Positions 45,019 through 53,654 of a stretch of DNA of 64,000 nt are shown one piece after another; position 1 is the stretch's first letter; every line of letters starts with the position of its first letter. Under the pieces are notes generated by a model. It searched no databases and was not told the DNA's origin. It saw nothing but the letters and a program-made list of their open reading frames with translations. The translations under genes were made by a program, and so were the position numbers. The stretch covers positions 62,001 through 126,000 of the forward strand of contig JAGCZH010000006.1 in assembly GCA_017960475.1 (NCBI GenBank), read 5' to 3'. The stretch is from Bacteroidales bacterium. Lineage in GTDB: Bacteria > Bacteroidota > Bacteroidia > Bacteroidales > P3.

Positions 45019-45789
45019 ATGATTAAAGCTGTTTTTTTCGACATCGACGGAACGCTGCTAAGCTATAAGACTCACAAAGTACTTCCTGGAACCATGAAAG
45101 CCCTTGAGGAGCTTCGCCAAAAAGGAGTGCGGCTATTCATCTCCTCTGGCCGTCCCATGGTGCTCATTCCTCCTATGCCCCTCACCTTCGATGGATATAT
45201 CACCGTAAACGGCGGATACTGTATTGCCGGCGACAATGTTATTGTAAGCTGCCCCATCAATCCCGACGACTGCAGCAACTGGCTGGATTATGCCAGTGCC
45301 AATGACATAACCACGATGTGTTTCACCGAGAAAGAGATGTATATCAACCGTATCGACTATGTCGCCAGGGCGCTTCAGGCACAATTGGGATTCGAAATGC
45401 CTCCTGTAAAGCCCATCCAGGAGCTTTTCGGGAAACAGGTGTACCAATTCATAGCCATACAACCTGCCGAAAAAGACTCAGAGACATTAAAATATCTTCA
45501 GAGTTGTCGCATGCCGCGATGGCATCCTGTTTTTAGCGATATCATACCCAACACCATCAGCAAAGCCGTAGGAATCAAAGCCATGCTCGACCATTTCGGA
45601 ATCTCAGCTGACGAGACAATGGCGTTTGGCGACGGAGCCAACGACATAGAGATGTTGCAACTTGCCAAAATAGGCATAGCTATGGGCAACGCCTCACAGG
45701 TGGTGAAAGACCATGCCGACTATGTCACCGACGACGCCGACAACGAAGGCATATACAACGCCCTCAAGCACTTTGGCATTATAAATTGA
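45019..45789 (+). CDS. Cof-type HAD-IIB sugar phosphatase
   Basis: A 256-residue HAD hydrolase with catalytic Asp8 and Asp10 in FFDIDGTLL, motif II in FISSGRP, the conserved Lys in SKAVGIKAML, and metal-binding MAFGDGANDIEML. The C2-type cap lies at about residues 80-180. Such enzymes act on sugar phosphates or other small phosphates; substrate is not known. It is the last gene of the plus-strand group and is convergent with glf, 35 bases away. Confidence 0.92.
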   Translation: MIKAVFFDIDGTLLSYKTHKVLPGTMKALEELRQKGVRLFISSGRPMVLIPPMPLTFDGYITVNGGYCIAGDNVIVSCPINPDDCSNWLDYASANDITTMCFTEKEMYINRIDYVARALQAQLGFEMPPVKPIQELFGKQVYQFIAIQPAEKDSETLKYLQSCRMPRWHPVFSDIIPNTISKAVGIKAMLDHFGISADETMAFGDGANDIEMLQLAKIGIAMGNASQVVKDHADYVTDDADNEGIYNALKHFGIIN

Positions 45790-45824
45790 GTTTTCTAAAT
45801 GTTTTTCTAGTCTTCCTGGATTTT

Positions 45825-46934
45825 CTAGATTGTTAACCAGGGATGGTCAAGAGCTTGTGCCACAACCTTGTCCATGTCATAATACTTATACTCCCCAAGG
45901 CGGCCGCAAAAACTTACATTCTCTTGTTGCGACGCCAATTGGAGATACTTCTGGAAAAGGCTGTCGTTACGATCATTATTTATTGGATAATACGGTTCCG
46001 ACGACGGGTTCCACTCCTCGGGATATTCATACGACACAACCGTATCAGGTTGTGATCCAAAGACAAAATGCTTGTGTTCAATCACTCTGGTGTATGGTGT
46101 CTCGGCATCGGTGTAGTTGACGACAGCGTTGCCCTGCCAATTGTCGACACCCTCGAGAAGTTTATGGTCGAAACGAAGCGAGCGGTATTCAAGCCTACCG
46201 AGGCCGAAATCGAAATAAGCGTCAATAGGACCAGTGAAAACAATTCTGTCGGCCATAGAAAACCAATGATTTCTGTCGGCCAAGAAGTCGGTGTTCAGCC
46301 TCACCTCTACACCTTCGAGCATTTTTTCAATCATAGCGGTGTAGCCCTCTTGAGGAATACCTTGGAAAGGATCATTGAAATAGTTGTTGTTGAAAGTGAA
46401 ACGCAGAGGCAGTCGTCGTAACACAAAAGCAGGGATATCCTCGGCTTTGCGGCCCCATTGTTTTTCAGAATAACCCTTCACTAGCTTCAGAAAGATATCC
46501 TCGCCAACAAGCTTCAAACCCTGCTCATAGAGGTTGGCAGGATTCTCTATGTGGGCATAGGCTCCACGCTGCTGCTCTATGCGGCTCTTGGCCTGCTCGG
46601 GAGTTATCACGTCGGGCCAGAGCTTTGTGAAAGTGTTCATGTTGAAAGGCAGGTTGTACAACTCGCCGTGATAGTTGGCTATAGGACTATTGACATAATT
46701 GTTGAAATGGCAAAAGCGAGACATATATTGCCACACACGTTCGTTGGAAGTATGAAAAATATGGGCTCCATACCAATGAACCTCGATGTCGTTGATACGC
46801 TTAGTGTAGCAGTTGCCGCCAATATGGCTGCGGCGTTCCAACACAAGGCAGCGTTTGCCATGAGCGGCAGCCTCGTGGGCAAAGACAGAGCCAAAGAGAC
46901 CCGCACCAACAATTATATAGTCGTAATCACTCAT
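45825..46934 (-). CDS. glf: UDP-galactopyranose mutase
   Basis: A 369-residue FAD enzyme that ring-contracts UDP-galactopyranose to UDP-galactofuranose, donor for galactofuranose in surface glycans. FAD-binding IIVGAGLFGSVFA at the N-terminus, HWYGAHIFHTSN, and the C-terminal FCGRLGEYKYYDMDKVVAQAL are diagnostic. Active-site arginines and tyrosines expected from the family are around VFTGPIDAYFDF. It closes the four-gene minus-strand cluster; 65 bases separate it from the LicD-type gene. No glycosyltransferase for galactofuranose is beside it. Confidence 0.96.
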   Translation of the reverse strand: MSDYDYIIVGAGLFGSVFAHEAAAHGKRCLVLERRSHIGGNCYTKRINDIEVHWYGAHIFHTSNERVWQYMSRFCHFNNYVNSPIANYHGELYNLPFNMNTFTKLWPDVITPEQAKSRIEQQRGAYAHIENPANLYEQGLKLVGEDIFLKLVKGYSEKQWGRKAEDIPAFVLRRLPLRFTFNNNYFNDPFQGIPQEGYTAMIEKMLEGVEVRLNTDFLADRNHWFSMADRIVFTGPIDAYFDFGLGRLEYRSLRFDHKLLEGVDNWQGNAVVNYTDAETPYTRVIEHKHFVFGSQPDTVVSYEYPEEWNPSSEPYYPINNDRNDSLFQKYLQLASQQENVSFCGRLGEYKYYDMDKVVAQALDHPWLTI

Positions 46935-46999
46935 GATGAGTAGGAGTTTTAGGTTTTACGTTTAAAGGTTATGTGGATAACAGTGACTGTTCAACAATA

Positions 47000-47698
47000 T
47001 TACTTCTTGTATTGCTTTCTGTATAGTCTCACATCAGGGTAGACAACACGTGTTTTCTCACTTCCTATCGACCAGCCCTTGATGGGGGTCATGAAACTCT
47101 CGCCGAAAACATTCTTCAACCACTCCTCGGTTTTTTCAGGAATAAAGAATTTGTGTCCAAAATATTCCTGCTCGATGAAATCACATTTCGGCAGAGGCCA
47201 GATATGGCAGGGGAAGCCATTGGTTTTGTTAGCCTCTTTCCAATCCAAAGACTCGTGTCTTTCGACAACATAGCAGAAATATTCGTCATCATTGTAGTCA
47301 AACAGATAAAAAATGTCGACATGAACTCCATTGTGGGAGTACTGCTCAATCAGCGGTTTGTCTTCGCCTTTGGTGTAGTACGAAGTCTCTATCTGGAAAC
47401 CGTTCTTAGCCATGATCTCCACGAGATTGTCGGGACGTTGACTAAATAGCATAGCCGTATCGATGTCATTGTCATGTGGAATAAAGCCATTGTCCCTATA
47501 GAGGCCTAGCTCTGTGCCAAAGATAGGAAGCAACTGAGCTCCCGCCTCACGGCATGCCTCATCGATTTTTATATAAGTTTCCACTCCATGTTTATGGAAC
47601 TGTTTGAACTTTTTGCGGTCCTTGAAATAAGTGTCCACATTGACAAGAGCCTTGTAGACACCCAGTTTCAAAGCAATCTTTACAATCAAATCTCTCAT
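47000..47698 (-). CDS. LicD-family phosphotransferase
   Basis: A 232-residue LicD-type protein. The core motif is TELGLYRDNGFIPHDNDIDTAM, with the metal-binding Asp pair (DNDID) as in LicD/fukutin, which transfer phosphocholine, phosphoethanolamine or similar phospho-alcohol groups from CDP or other donors to sugars. The C-terminal EKTEEWLKNVFGESF segment is also typical. Together with the nucleotidyltransferase-aminotransferase gene 1.1 kb upstream it could add an amino-group-bearing phospho-alcohol to a glycan. Substrate unproven. A -7 box (TATCTTTG, 47742-47749) lies 44 bases upstream. Confidence 0.85.
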   Translation of the reverse strand: MRDLIVKIALKLGVYKALVNVDTYFKDRKKFKQFHKHGVETYIKIDEACREAGAQLLPIFGTELGLYRDNGFIPHDNDIDTAMLFSQRPDNLVEIMAKNGFQIETSYYTKGEDKPLIEQYSHNGVHVDIFYLFDYNDDEYFCYVVERHESLDWKEANKTNGFPCHIWPLPKCDFIEQEYFGHKFFIPEKTEEWLKNVFGESFMTPIKGWSIGSEKTRVVYPDVRLYRKQYKK

Positions 47699-47830
47699 AT
47701 AGTAATGTTTAAAGTTTAATGTTAATAGTTTAAAGATGTCTCAAAGATAATAATCAACACTTTGTCAATCTCATCGTTACACTTTTCTTTTACCTGTCAC
47801 ATAATTGACAGTAGTTTTAGTTTTATTGTA

Positions 47831-48838
47831 TTAATGAGCCATCAGCTTCGACATGCCCCATTCGAGAACCATATCAATATTGGGAGTAGCGATGTTGTTT
47901 TCCACAGCCAAGTCCTTGATGAGTTTGAGTCCGAAAGGAAAATCCTCGGTAAAATAACGGCTATCAAAATCTGGTACCCATCCCCCATCAATCTGTTTCA
48001 TGGGAGCCGTAATGGTCTGGAAGGAGGCAATGCTTTTGATTTTTTCGGCCAGGGAAATGGCATCGTGCGACTCATAATAATCCAAAAGCGAAGGCACCAC
48101 ACCCTCTCTGACAGGGAGACGACTCAACAACGCCATAAACTCAGAGTCCATATCAATAAGTTTCTGAGCCGAGGCGACATCCCATTCACGATAGAAAAGG
48201 ATCTGGTGGTCGTATGGGGTGCCGTCCCAGTCATGCCACATCGAGAAAAGCCTGCCTGTGTGAAGGATAGGGTTAGAGTTGGTCAGCGCAGCCTCATAGA
48301 AACTGGCGAGGAGCTTTGTCGGCGTAAGAAAGAGCTTTTCCATTTGAGCCCTCAGCAGTTCTGGGTCGCTATGATTTTCCACAGCCAAAGCCAGCTCCTT
48401 CTTGTAACCCAGCAAGAGGGACGAATGACCATATTCCTTGACCCTCGAGATGAAAGGAACCCTTTGAAAGCCAAAGAGAGGTACTGATGCCGGCAGATTG
48501 CGATGAGCGAACATGAAAAAACCCGTGCTGCTCACAATAGAGCCGACAGCGGTGCCATTGTCAAGAAAAGGAGCTATTCTCTGAATGGTTTGCTCGATAA
48601 GGTAGCCCGGCAGACACAACAGAACCACATCAGCGCCGGGAATAACATCCGACACATTGGAAGATATTTTGTCGAGACGTCCGGCAAAAATCTTTCCGTC
48701 GGGGTCGACAGCCGATACAGAATCGTTCCAACGTTGAGGATGACCTGTGAGCATGCTCACAGCGCAGTGCTGCTGAGAAGAAGCCACCGCCGCGCATACA
48801 TGCCCCAAACCGCCGCCACCAATAATAGTAAGTTTCAT
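47831..48838 (-). CDS. NAD/NADP-dependent octopine/nopaline dehydrogenase-family protein
   Basis: A 335-residue dehydrogenase with an N-terminal Rossmann fold (MKLTIIGGGGLGHVCAAVAS; GGGGLG) and C-terminal helical opine-dehydrogenase domain (about 190-330; FYEAALTNSNPILHTGRLF). The conserved helix with HTG is the substrate-binding region in the family. Relatives reduce imines of amino and keto acids, or act on sugar-phosphate derivatives. It starts 8 bases after the nucleotidyltransferase-aminotransferase gene, so it very probably works on the same small molecule. Confidence 0.82.
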   Translation of the reverse strand: MKLTIIGGGGLGHVCAAVASSQQHCAVSMLTGHPQRWNDSVSAVDPDGKIFAGRLDKISSNVSDVIPGADVVLLCLPGYLIEQTIQRIAPFLDNGTAVGSIVSSTGFFMFAHRNLPASVPLFGFQRVPFISRVKEYGHSSLLLGYKKELALAVENHSDPELLRAQMEKLFLTPTKLLASFYEAALTNSNPILHTGRLFSMWHDWDGTPYDHQILFYREWDVASAQKLIDMDSEFMALLSRLPVREGVVPSLLDYYESHDAISLAEKIKSIASFQTITAPMKQIDGGWVPDFDSRYFTEDFPFGLKLIKDLAVENNIATPNIDMVLEWGMSKLMAH

Positions 48839-48846
48839 AATACCGT

Positions 48847-50655
48847 TCAGATCAGTTTCTTTAATGCGTCGACAAGCATTTGGTTATCATTACGGTCTCT
48901 GATGGCCAAGCGTATGTAGTTGCGTCCGTCAAAAGCTCTTTTCGTGGCGCAGTCCTTGATAAGGATATTGTAATCTTTCATCAAGCGGATAGCAAGCTCA
49001 CGTGATGTAAAACGAGAAGTCACCTCGCACAAGAAATAATTAGCCTCGGAAGGGACAACCCTGAGGTAAGGCACCTCTTTCAAGCCCTGCAAGAATAGAG
49101 TTCTCTCATTCTTAAAGAGGCGACAAGCCTCATTATAGTCCTTTTCATACTTCTCATAAATCTGCATGTAGAACTCAGCGAAAGAGTTGATGTTCCAGAT
49201 GGCCACATGCTTCTTAATAGCGCTAACGAGCTCGACATTACCCGACGACAGGACACCCAGGCGCAAACCAGGAACGCCATAGCTCTTGCTAATGCTTTTG
49301 ACGACAACCACATGAGGATTCTTATCCAACAGCTCTTGACGCATCATAGTATAACTGAGGTCGGCGAAATCCATAAAAGACTCATCATAAACCAGCATCA
49401 TGCCCCGTTCTTTGGTCCATTCAACGAGAGACATCAATTCTTCAAAAGGAATATAGTTGCCCGAGGGATTGTCGGGGTTTATAAGCAGAAGGGCGGAAAT
49501 ATCCTTGTCGGCGTAAAAGCTCATCAAGTCTCCAGCCGAGTAATGGAAGTCGGCGTTTTTAGGCGTAAACCAAACCACATCCTCATCGCTGCGCCTGTTA
49601 GGATACTCCTCAAAAGTGGGACGAGCCACGCCGATCTTGCCTTCGGTATGCTCCATAAGATCCTTGATTAGTTCCGCGGCGCCGTTGCCGACAACAATAT
49701 TCTCTTGATGGAGATTAAAATTCTTGGCTGCCAAAAGGCTATTAACAGACATGCCCGAAGGATACTCCCTAATGATAGTATCGAACGAAGCCTTAATCTC
49801 GTCGAGGAGTCGTTGAGGAGGGAAATAAGGGTTGACAAGGTAGCAGTAGTCCTTCATATGAGGGTAACGCCAATAGCCGCCGTAACGACCCGTTACCGCA
49901 CGCCATTGAGCCTCTTCGCTTTCGGCGAACATACCCTCGGCGATATCGAGATCCTGAATGTCGTCAATCTCATACCATTTCTCACCGCTCAAAGGCAGCG
50001 CCTTCAAGGTCGTGCTACCCAACAGAGTGATAACCCTGAGCACCTGTTCATAATACTCGTTACGTCCTAGCGCAGTGCAATAGGCATTTAAAAAAGGAAC
50101 GTATTGACTAGTGGAAAACTCACGACTAAACTTGTAAATGTTCACAGTTTTGTAGTAGTCGGCGATGTCGCTGTAACGGAATTTCTCCTTGTTAAGGAAA
50201 TTCACGATATTCTGCTCTTCGTCCAAAGTAACCACAGTGCCATCCATCCAACTCTCGTATTTATCGACCAAAGCCAAGTCGGGCCGAGGGTCTGCGAGCA
50301 ACTTCTCAATCACACTATGCTCGTAGATAAGGTCCGACTCCAACAACAGGGTATCATCCTCAACCATATAGTCACGAGCGAGGAAGAGTGAATATATATT
50401 ATTGGTTTTGTCATAGATAGGGTTGTCGACATAGACAATCTCGGTGCCTTTGTAATTGTTGCCGACATAATCGATAACCTTGTCGCCATTATATCCCACC
50501 ACAATGACAACCCTTTTCAGGTTCAGCACGCTCAAACAGTCAAGAGTACGGTCAATAAGCCTTATCCCGTTCACTTTCAACATGCACTTAGTGTTGTCCT
50601 TTGTCAATTCGCCAAGACGACGGCCCATACCTGCGGCCAGAATTATTGCTTGCAT
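48847..50655 (-). CDS. Bifunctional nucleotidyltransferase / class I-II aminotransferase
   Basis: A 602-residue fusion. Residues 1-235 are a LicC/PntC-like nucleotidyltransferase: LAAGMGRRLGELTKDNTKCML is the NTP-binding loop, VDNPIYDKTNNIYSLFLA and LLLESDLIYE follow. Residues about 255-602 are a PLP aminotransferase of the HisC/CobD group: YPSGMSVNSLLAAKN, NPDNPSGNYIP, and the PLP lysine near 453 in SISKSYGVPGLRLG. Similar fusions activate phosphonates or phosphocholine-type groups with CTP (PntC) and make the amine. No PEP mutase is in the window, so the precursor is not known. First gene of the cluster; a promoter with TTTG-N17-TAAATTTG lies about 240 bases upstream. Confidence 0.88.
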   Translation of the reverse strand: MQAIILAAGMGRRLGELTKDNTKCMLKVNGIRLIDRTLDCLSVLNLKRVVIVVGYNGDKVIDYVGNNYKGTEIVYVDNPIYDKTNNIYSLFLARDYMVEDDTLLLESDLIYEHSVIEKLLADPRPDLALVDKYESWMDGTVVTLDEEQNIVNFLNKEKFRYSDIADYYKTVNIYKFSREFSTSQYVPFLNAYCTALGRNEYYEQVLRVITLLGSTTLKALPLSGEKWYEIDDIQDLDIAEGMFAESEEAQWRAVTGRYGGYWRYPHMKDYCYLVNPYFPPQRLLDEIKASFDTIIREYPSGMSVNSLLAAKNFNLHQENIVVGNGAAELIKDLMEHTEGKIGVARPTFEEYPNRRSDEDVVWFTPKNADFHYSAGDLMSFYADKDISALLLINPDNPSGNYIPFEELMSLVEWTKERGMMLVYDESFMDFADLSYTMMRQELLDKNPHVVVVKSISKSYGVPGLRLGVLSSGNVELVSAIKKHVAIWNINSFAEFYMQIYEKYEKDYNEACRLFKNERTLFLQGLKEVPYLRVVPSEANYFLCEVTSRFTSRELAIRLMKDYNILIKDCATKRAFDGRNYIRLAIRDRNDNQMLVDALKKLI

Positions 50656-50895
50656 TTTATATTATTATTTTCAAAAAAAAAGTTCTATAACCTTCACCGA
50701 AATACGGCATTCACTTATTCCACATCAAAAAAAAACAGATTTTCACTTATAGAGATACCTTTTTCGACAATTACACAAAGCTATCCACGCAATAAAAAAG
50801 AGTCTAATACCGATGTTAACAATCTGTAGATGTGCTTATAATAATCTAAACACTCGTGTTTTCGAAGCTTTAACTATCACAAAAATATTAAGATG

Positions 50896-50903
50896 CAAAT
50901 TTA
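50896..50903 (-). promoter_or_regulatory. Predicted promoter for the LicD-type cluster
   Basis: TAAATTTG on the minus strand with TTTG at 50921-50924, 17 bases upstream. The 240 bases between it and the first gene form a long leader without an ORF; no riboswitch was recognised. The rest of 50656-51041 is AT-rich and holds no gene. Confidence 0.55.
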
Positions 50904-51041
50904 CATTTTTTTTAGATTATACAAAGGTTAGAGGGTTAATAGTTTAACAGGTTAATGGGGCAAATGAGCGATGCTGATAGGAGTGCACAATAAAGGGAGT
51001 CCTTTCCCGTTTATGGAAGGCTAAACCAACGACATAATTAT

Positions 51042-53321
51042 ATGGAACATAGCCACGATTTCGACCATATCATAATACGGGATGCCACTGAGAACAACCT
51101 GAAGCATGTCAATGTCAAAATTCCAAAAGGAAAAATCACAGTAGTGACAGGAGTGTCAGGTTCCGGCAAGTCATCGTTGGTTTTGGACACCATCGCTGCC
51201 AAGTCGCGCAGAGAACTCAACGACACTTTTCCATATTTCACCCAGCAGTATCTGCCCAAATACGGGCGTCCACACGTTGGAGAGATTGAAAACCTTCCCA
51301 TCGCCATTGTAATAGAGCAGCGCAAGCCGACGTCCAACTCAAGATCCACGGTAGGCACATATACCGACATATACGCCCTTTTGCGACTACTGTTCTCACG
51401 TATCGGAGAGCCATTTGTGGGGTATTCCGATGCCTTCTCATTCAACCATCCATCAGGCAGCTGCCCCCGTTGCAGCGGATTGGGTGAGATTCGTGAGCTG
51501 GACATCCACAAACTAGTCGACTTCGACAAGTCGTTGAACGACGAGGACACCATCCACTATATCGCCTTCCACAAAGGGGGCTGGCGATGGATACGATACG
51601 CATACAGCGGACTTTTCGACCTGGACAAGAAAATCAAGGACTACACGACCGAGGAACTCGACCTGTTTCTGAACTCGCCACAAATCAAACTGAAAAACCC
51701 GCCATCAAACTGGCCCAAAACGGCAAAGTACGAAGGGCTTATTCCACGCATGTACCGCAGTATCATCAACTCAGAGGAGGGGCTGCTGCACGCCGCCGCC
51801 ATCAACCCCATGCTGATAATGGGGACCTGCCCCGACTGCGGAGGCACACGACTGAACGAGAGAATACGGTCATGCAAGATAGGCGGCATCAATATCGCCG
51901 AGGTGACAGCCATGAGTATCAGCGACTGCCACAAGTGGATGGAGACAGTCAACAATCCTTTGGCAGAGGACATCAAGCGAGCGACAATAGAGCGACTATC
52001 CGCTTTGGAAGAGATCGGGCTTGGCTACCTCACCTTGGACCGCGCCATAGGTACACTCTCGGGAGGAGAGGCACAACGATGCAAGATAGCAAAATACATC
52101 AACTCTCCCCTATCGGACGTGATGTATATCCTTGACGAGCCCAGCGTGGGACTTCACAACCACGACATACTGCTTATGCAGAAATCGGTTCAAAAGCTGA
52201 AGAACCACGGAAATACCGTCATACTTGTAGAGCATCATAAAGAGATAATCAAAATCGCCGACCATATCATCGATATGGGGCCAGGAGCAGGCATGAACGG
52301 CGGAGAAGTCGTTTTTGAGGGCAGCTACGAAGAGCTGCTGCAGAGCCACACCCTTACCGGCACCATGCTCAGCACAAAAGGTGTGATAAAAGAACAGGTG
52401 CGGAAACCCAAGGAATATTTCCTTCTCGAAAACGCCAGCTTGCATAATCTGGAGAACATAATCGTAGAGCTTCCCATGGGCGTGATGTGCGGCATAGCAG
52501 GTGTGGCAGGATCTGGCAAGAGTTCACTAATGGAATGTTTCCGCAGAGCCTATCCACGACCAGAGGAGATTGTCTATATTAGCCAGAAAAACATAGGTAT
52601 CAGCTTGCGATCCACACCGGCGACCTATCTTGATGTCGCCGACGACATACGCAAACTCTTTGCCAAAACAAACAAAACCAAAGCAGACCTATTCTCCTTC
52701 AATGGCAAAGGAGGGTGCCCCGTGTGCCAAGGGAAAGGAGTCATTGTCAACGACATGGCGTTCATGGATGCCATTGAGACGACATGCGAGGCTTGCGGCG
52801 GCTTGCGTTATTCGCCAGAGGTGTTGACTTACAAGGTGAAAGGATTAAACATAGCCGAAGTGATGGACCTCACCGCCAACAAAGCCGCCGAGCTGTTTTG
52901 TGGAAGTGTTATCGCCAAGAAGCTAGAACCGCTGCGGAAGGTCGGCTTGGGATATCTTCATCTTAACCAGTCGCTCTCAACCCTTTCCGGTGGCGAGTTG
53001 CAGCGCATAAAGCTAGCTTCTTACCTAAACGCATCACTACTCAATAATCACTCGTCACATATTTTTATTATGGACGAGCCGTCCGACGGACTTCATGCCG
53101 GCGACATCAAACGCATCACCGACCTTTTCGAGGCTATGGTGGAGACAGGAAACACGATATTCCTGATAGAGCATAACATAGAGATGCTTAAATCGTGCGA
53201 CTGGCTCATCGAGCTGGGCCCTGGTGGCGGAGCCATGGGAGGCAAAGTCATTTTCACAGGAACGCCCAAAGCCATGACAGAGTCACAAAAGTCAGTCACC
53301 GGTCCATATCTCTGCGGATAA
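51042..53321 (+). CDS. Short UvrA-like ABC ATPase (UvrA2/DrrC type)
   Basis: A 759-residue UvrA paralogue, about 180 shorter than true UvrA. It has two ABC ATPase modules with Walker A GVSGSGKSSLV near 38 and GVAGSGKSSLM near 486, and signatures LSGGEAQR near 341 and LSGGELQR near 648. Zinc clusters are seen: CPRCSGLGE, CPDCGGTR, CPVCQGKG and CEACGGLRYSP. The region between Walker A and the first zinc finger is too short to hold the UvrB-binding domain, so it probably cannot feed UvrB. Relatives (UvrA2, DrrC) give tolerance to DNA-binding drugs. It is alone and convergent with the restriction genes. Confidence 0.85.
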   Translation: MEHSHDFDHIIIRDATENNLKHVNVKIPKGKITVVTGVSGSGKSSLVLDTIAAKSRRELNDTFPYFTQQYLPKYGRPHVGEIENLPIAIVIEQRKPTSNSRSTVGTYTDIYALLRLLFSRIGEPFVGYSDAFSFNHPSGSCPRCSGLGEIRELDIHKLVDFDKSLNDEDTIHYIAFHKGGWRWIRYAYSGLFDLDKKIKDYTTEELDLFLNSPQIKLKNPPSNWPKTAKYEGLIPRMYRSIINSEEGLLHAAAINPMLIMGTCPDCGGTRLNERIRSCKIGGINIAEVTAMSISDCHKWMETVNNPLAEDIKRATIERLSALEEIGLGYLTLDRAIGTLSGGEAQRCKIAKYINSPLSDVMYILDEPSVGLHNHDILLMQKSVQKLKNHGNTVILVEHHKEIIKIADHIIDMGPGAGMNGGEVVFEGSYEELLQSHTLTGTMLSTKGVIKEQVRKPKEYFLLENASLHNLENIIVELPMGVMCGIAGVAGSGKSSLMECFRRAYPRPEEIVYISQKNIGISLRSTPATYLDVADDIRKLFAKTNKTKADLFSFNGKGGCPVCQGKGVIVNDMAFMDAIETTCEACGGLRYSPEVLTYKVKGLNIAEVMDLTANKAAELFCGSVIAKKLEPLRKVGLGYLHLNQSLSTLSGGELQRIKLASYLNASLLNNHSSHIFIMDEPSDGLHAGDIKRITDLFEAMVETGNTIFLIEHNIEMLKSCDWLIELGPGGGAMGGKVIFTGTPKAMTESQKSVTGPYLCG

Positions 53322-53350
53322 CAACAGGTTGCAGCCGCATAAATAACTCT

Positions 53351-53654
53351 TTATTTCTGGGTCAAAGCTTGATAGAGTTTGAAGAGTTCTGCGACGCAGG
53401 AGGTTTCAGTGGTGGATTTGATATCGAAGCCGTATGCCTGCATCACGGCGCGGTCGTTATCCTTACCATAAGGGGATGTTCGGGTTGATAACAAGAGGTT
53501 CCTTTTTATTCCATCGTAAATTGGAGTAGTATTGATTAACAAAATCTCTAAAACAAGCTTTGTTCTGTTCCTGCGAGAGACATAGTTTCTGTTCATTATA
53601 GAGATCTGCGTATATTTCGGCTAGATGTAATATGGTTACAAATCGCTGTATCAT
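53351..53654 (-). pseudogene. Remnant: small AT-rich ORF plus displaced tail of an MmeI-like gene
   Basis: Two short frames overlap here. 53463-53654 starts with an ATG that overlaps the stop of the MmeI-like gene (ATGA) and codes 63 residues (MIQRFVTILHLAEIYADLY...), AT-rich and of unknown family. The end of the region (about 53351-53480) in another frame reads DNDRAVMQAYGFD and CVAELFKLYQALTQK. This is closely related to the tail of the MmeI-like gene (ENDRAVMDAYGW, CVAKLFELYQKITKQ) but has a more GC-rich codon use, like the host-like half of that gene. I read it as the old C-terminal tail left after replacement by imported DNA. Confidence 0.6.
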
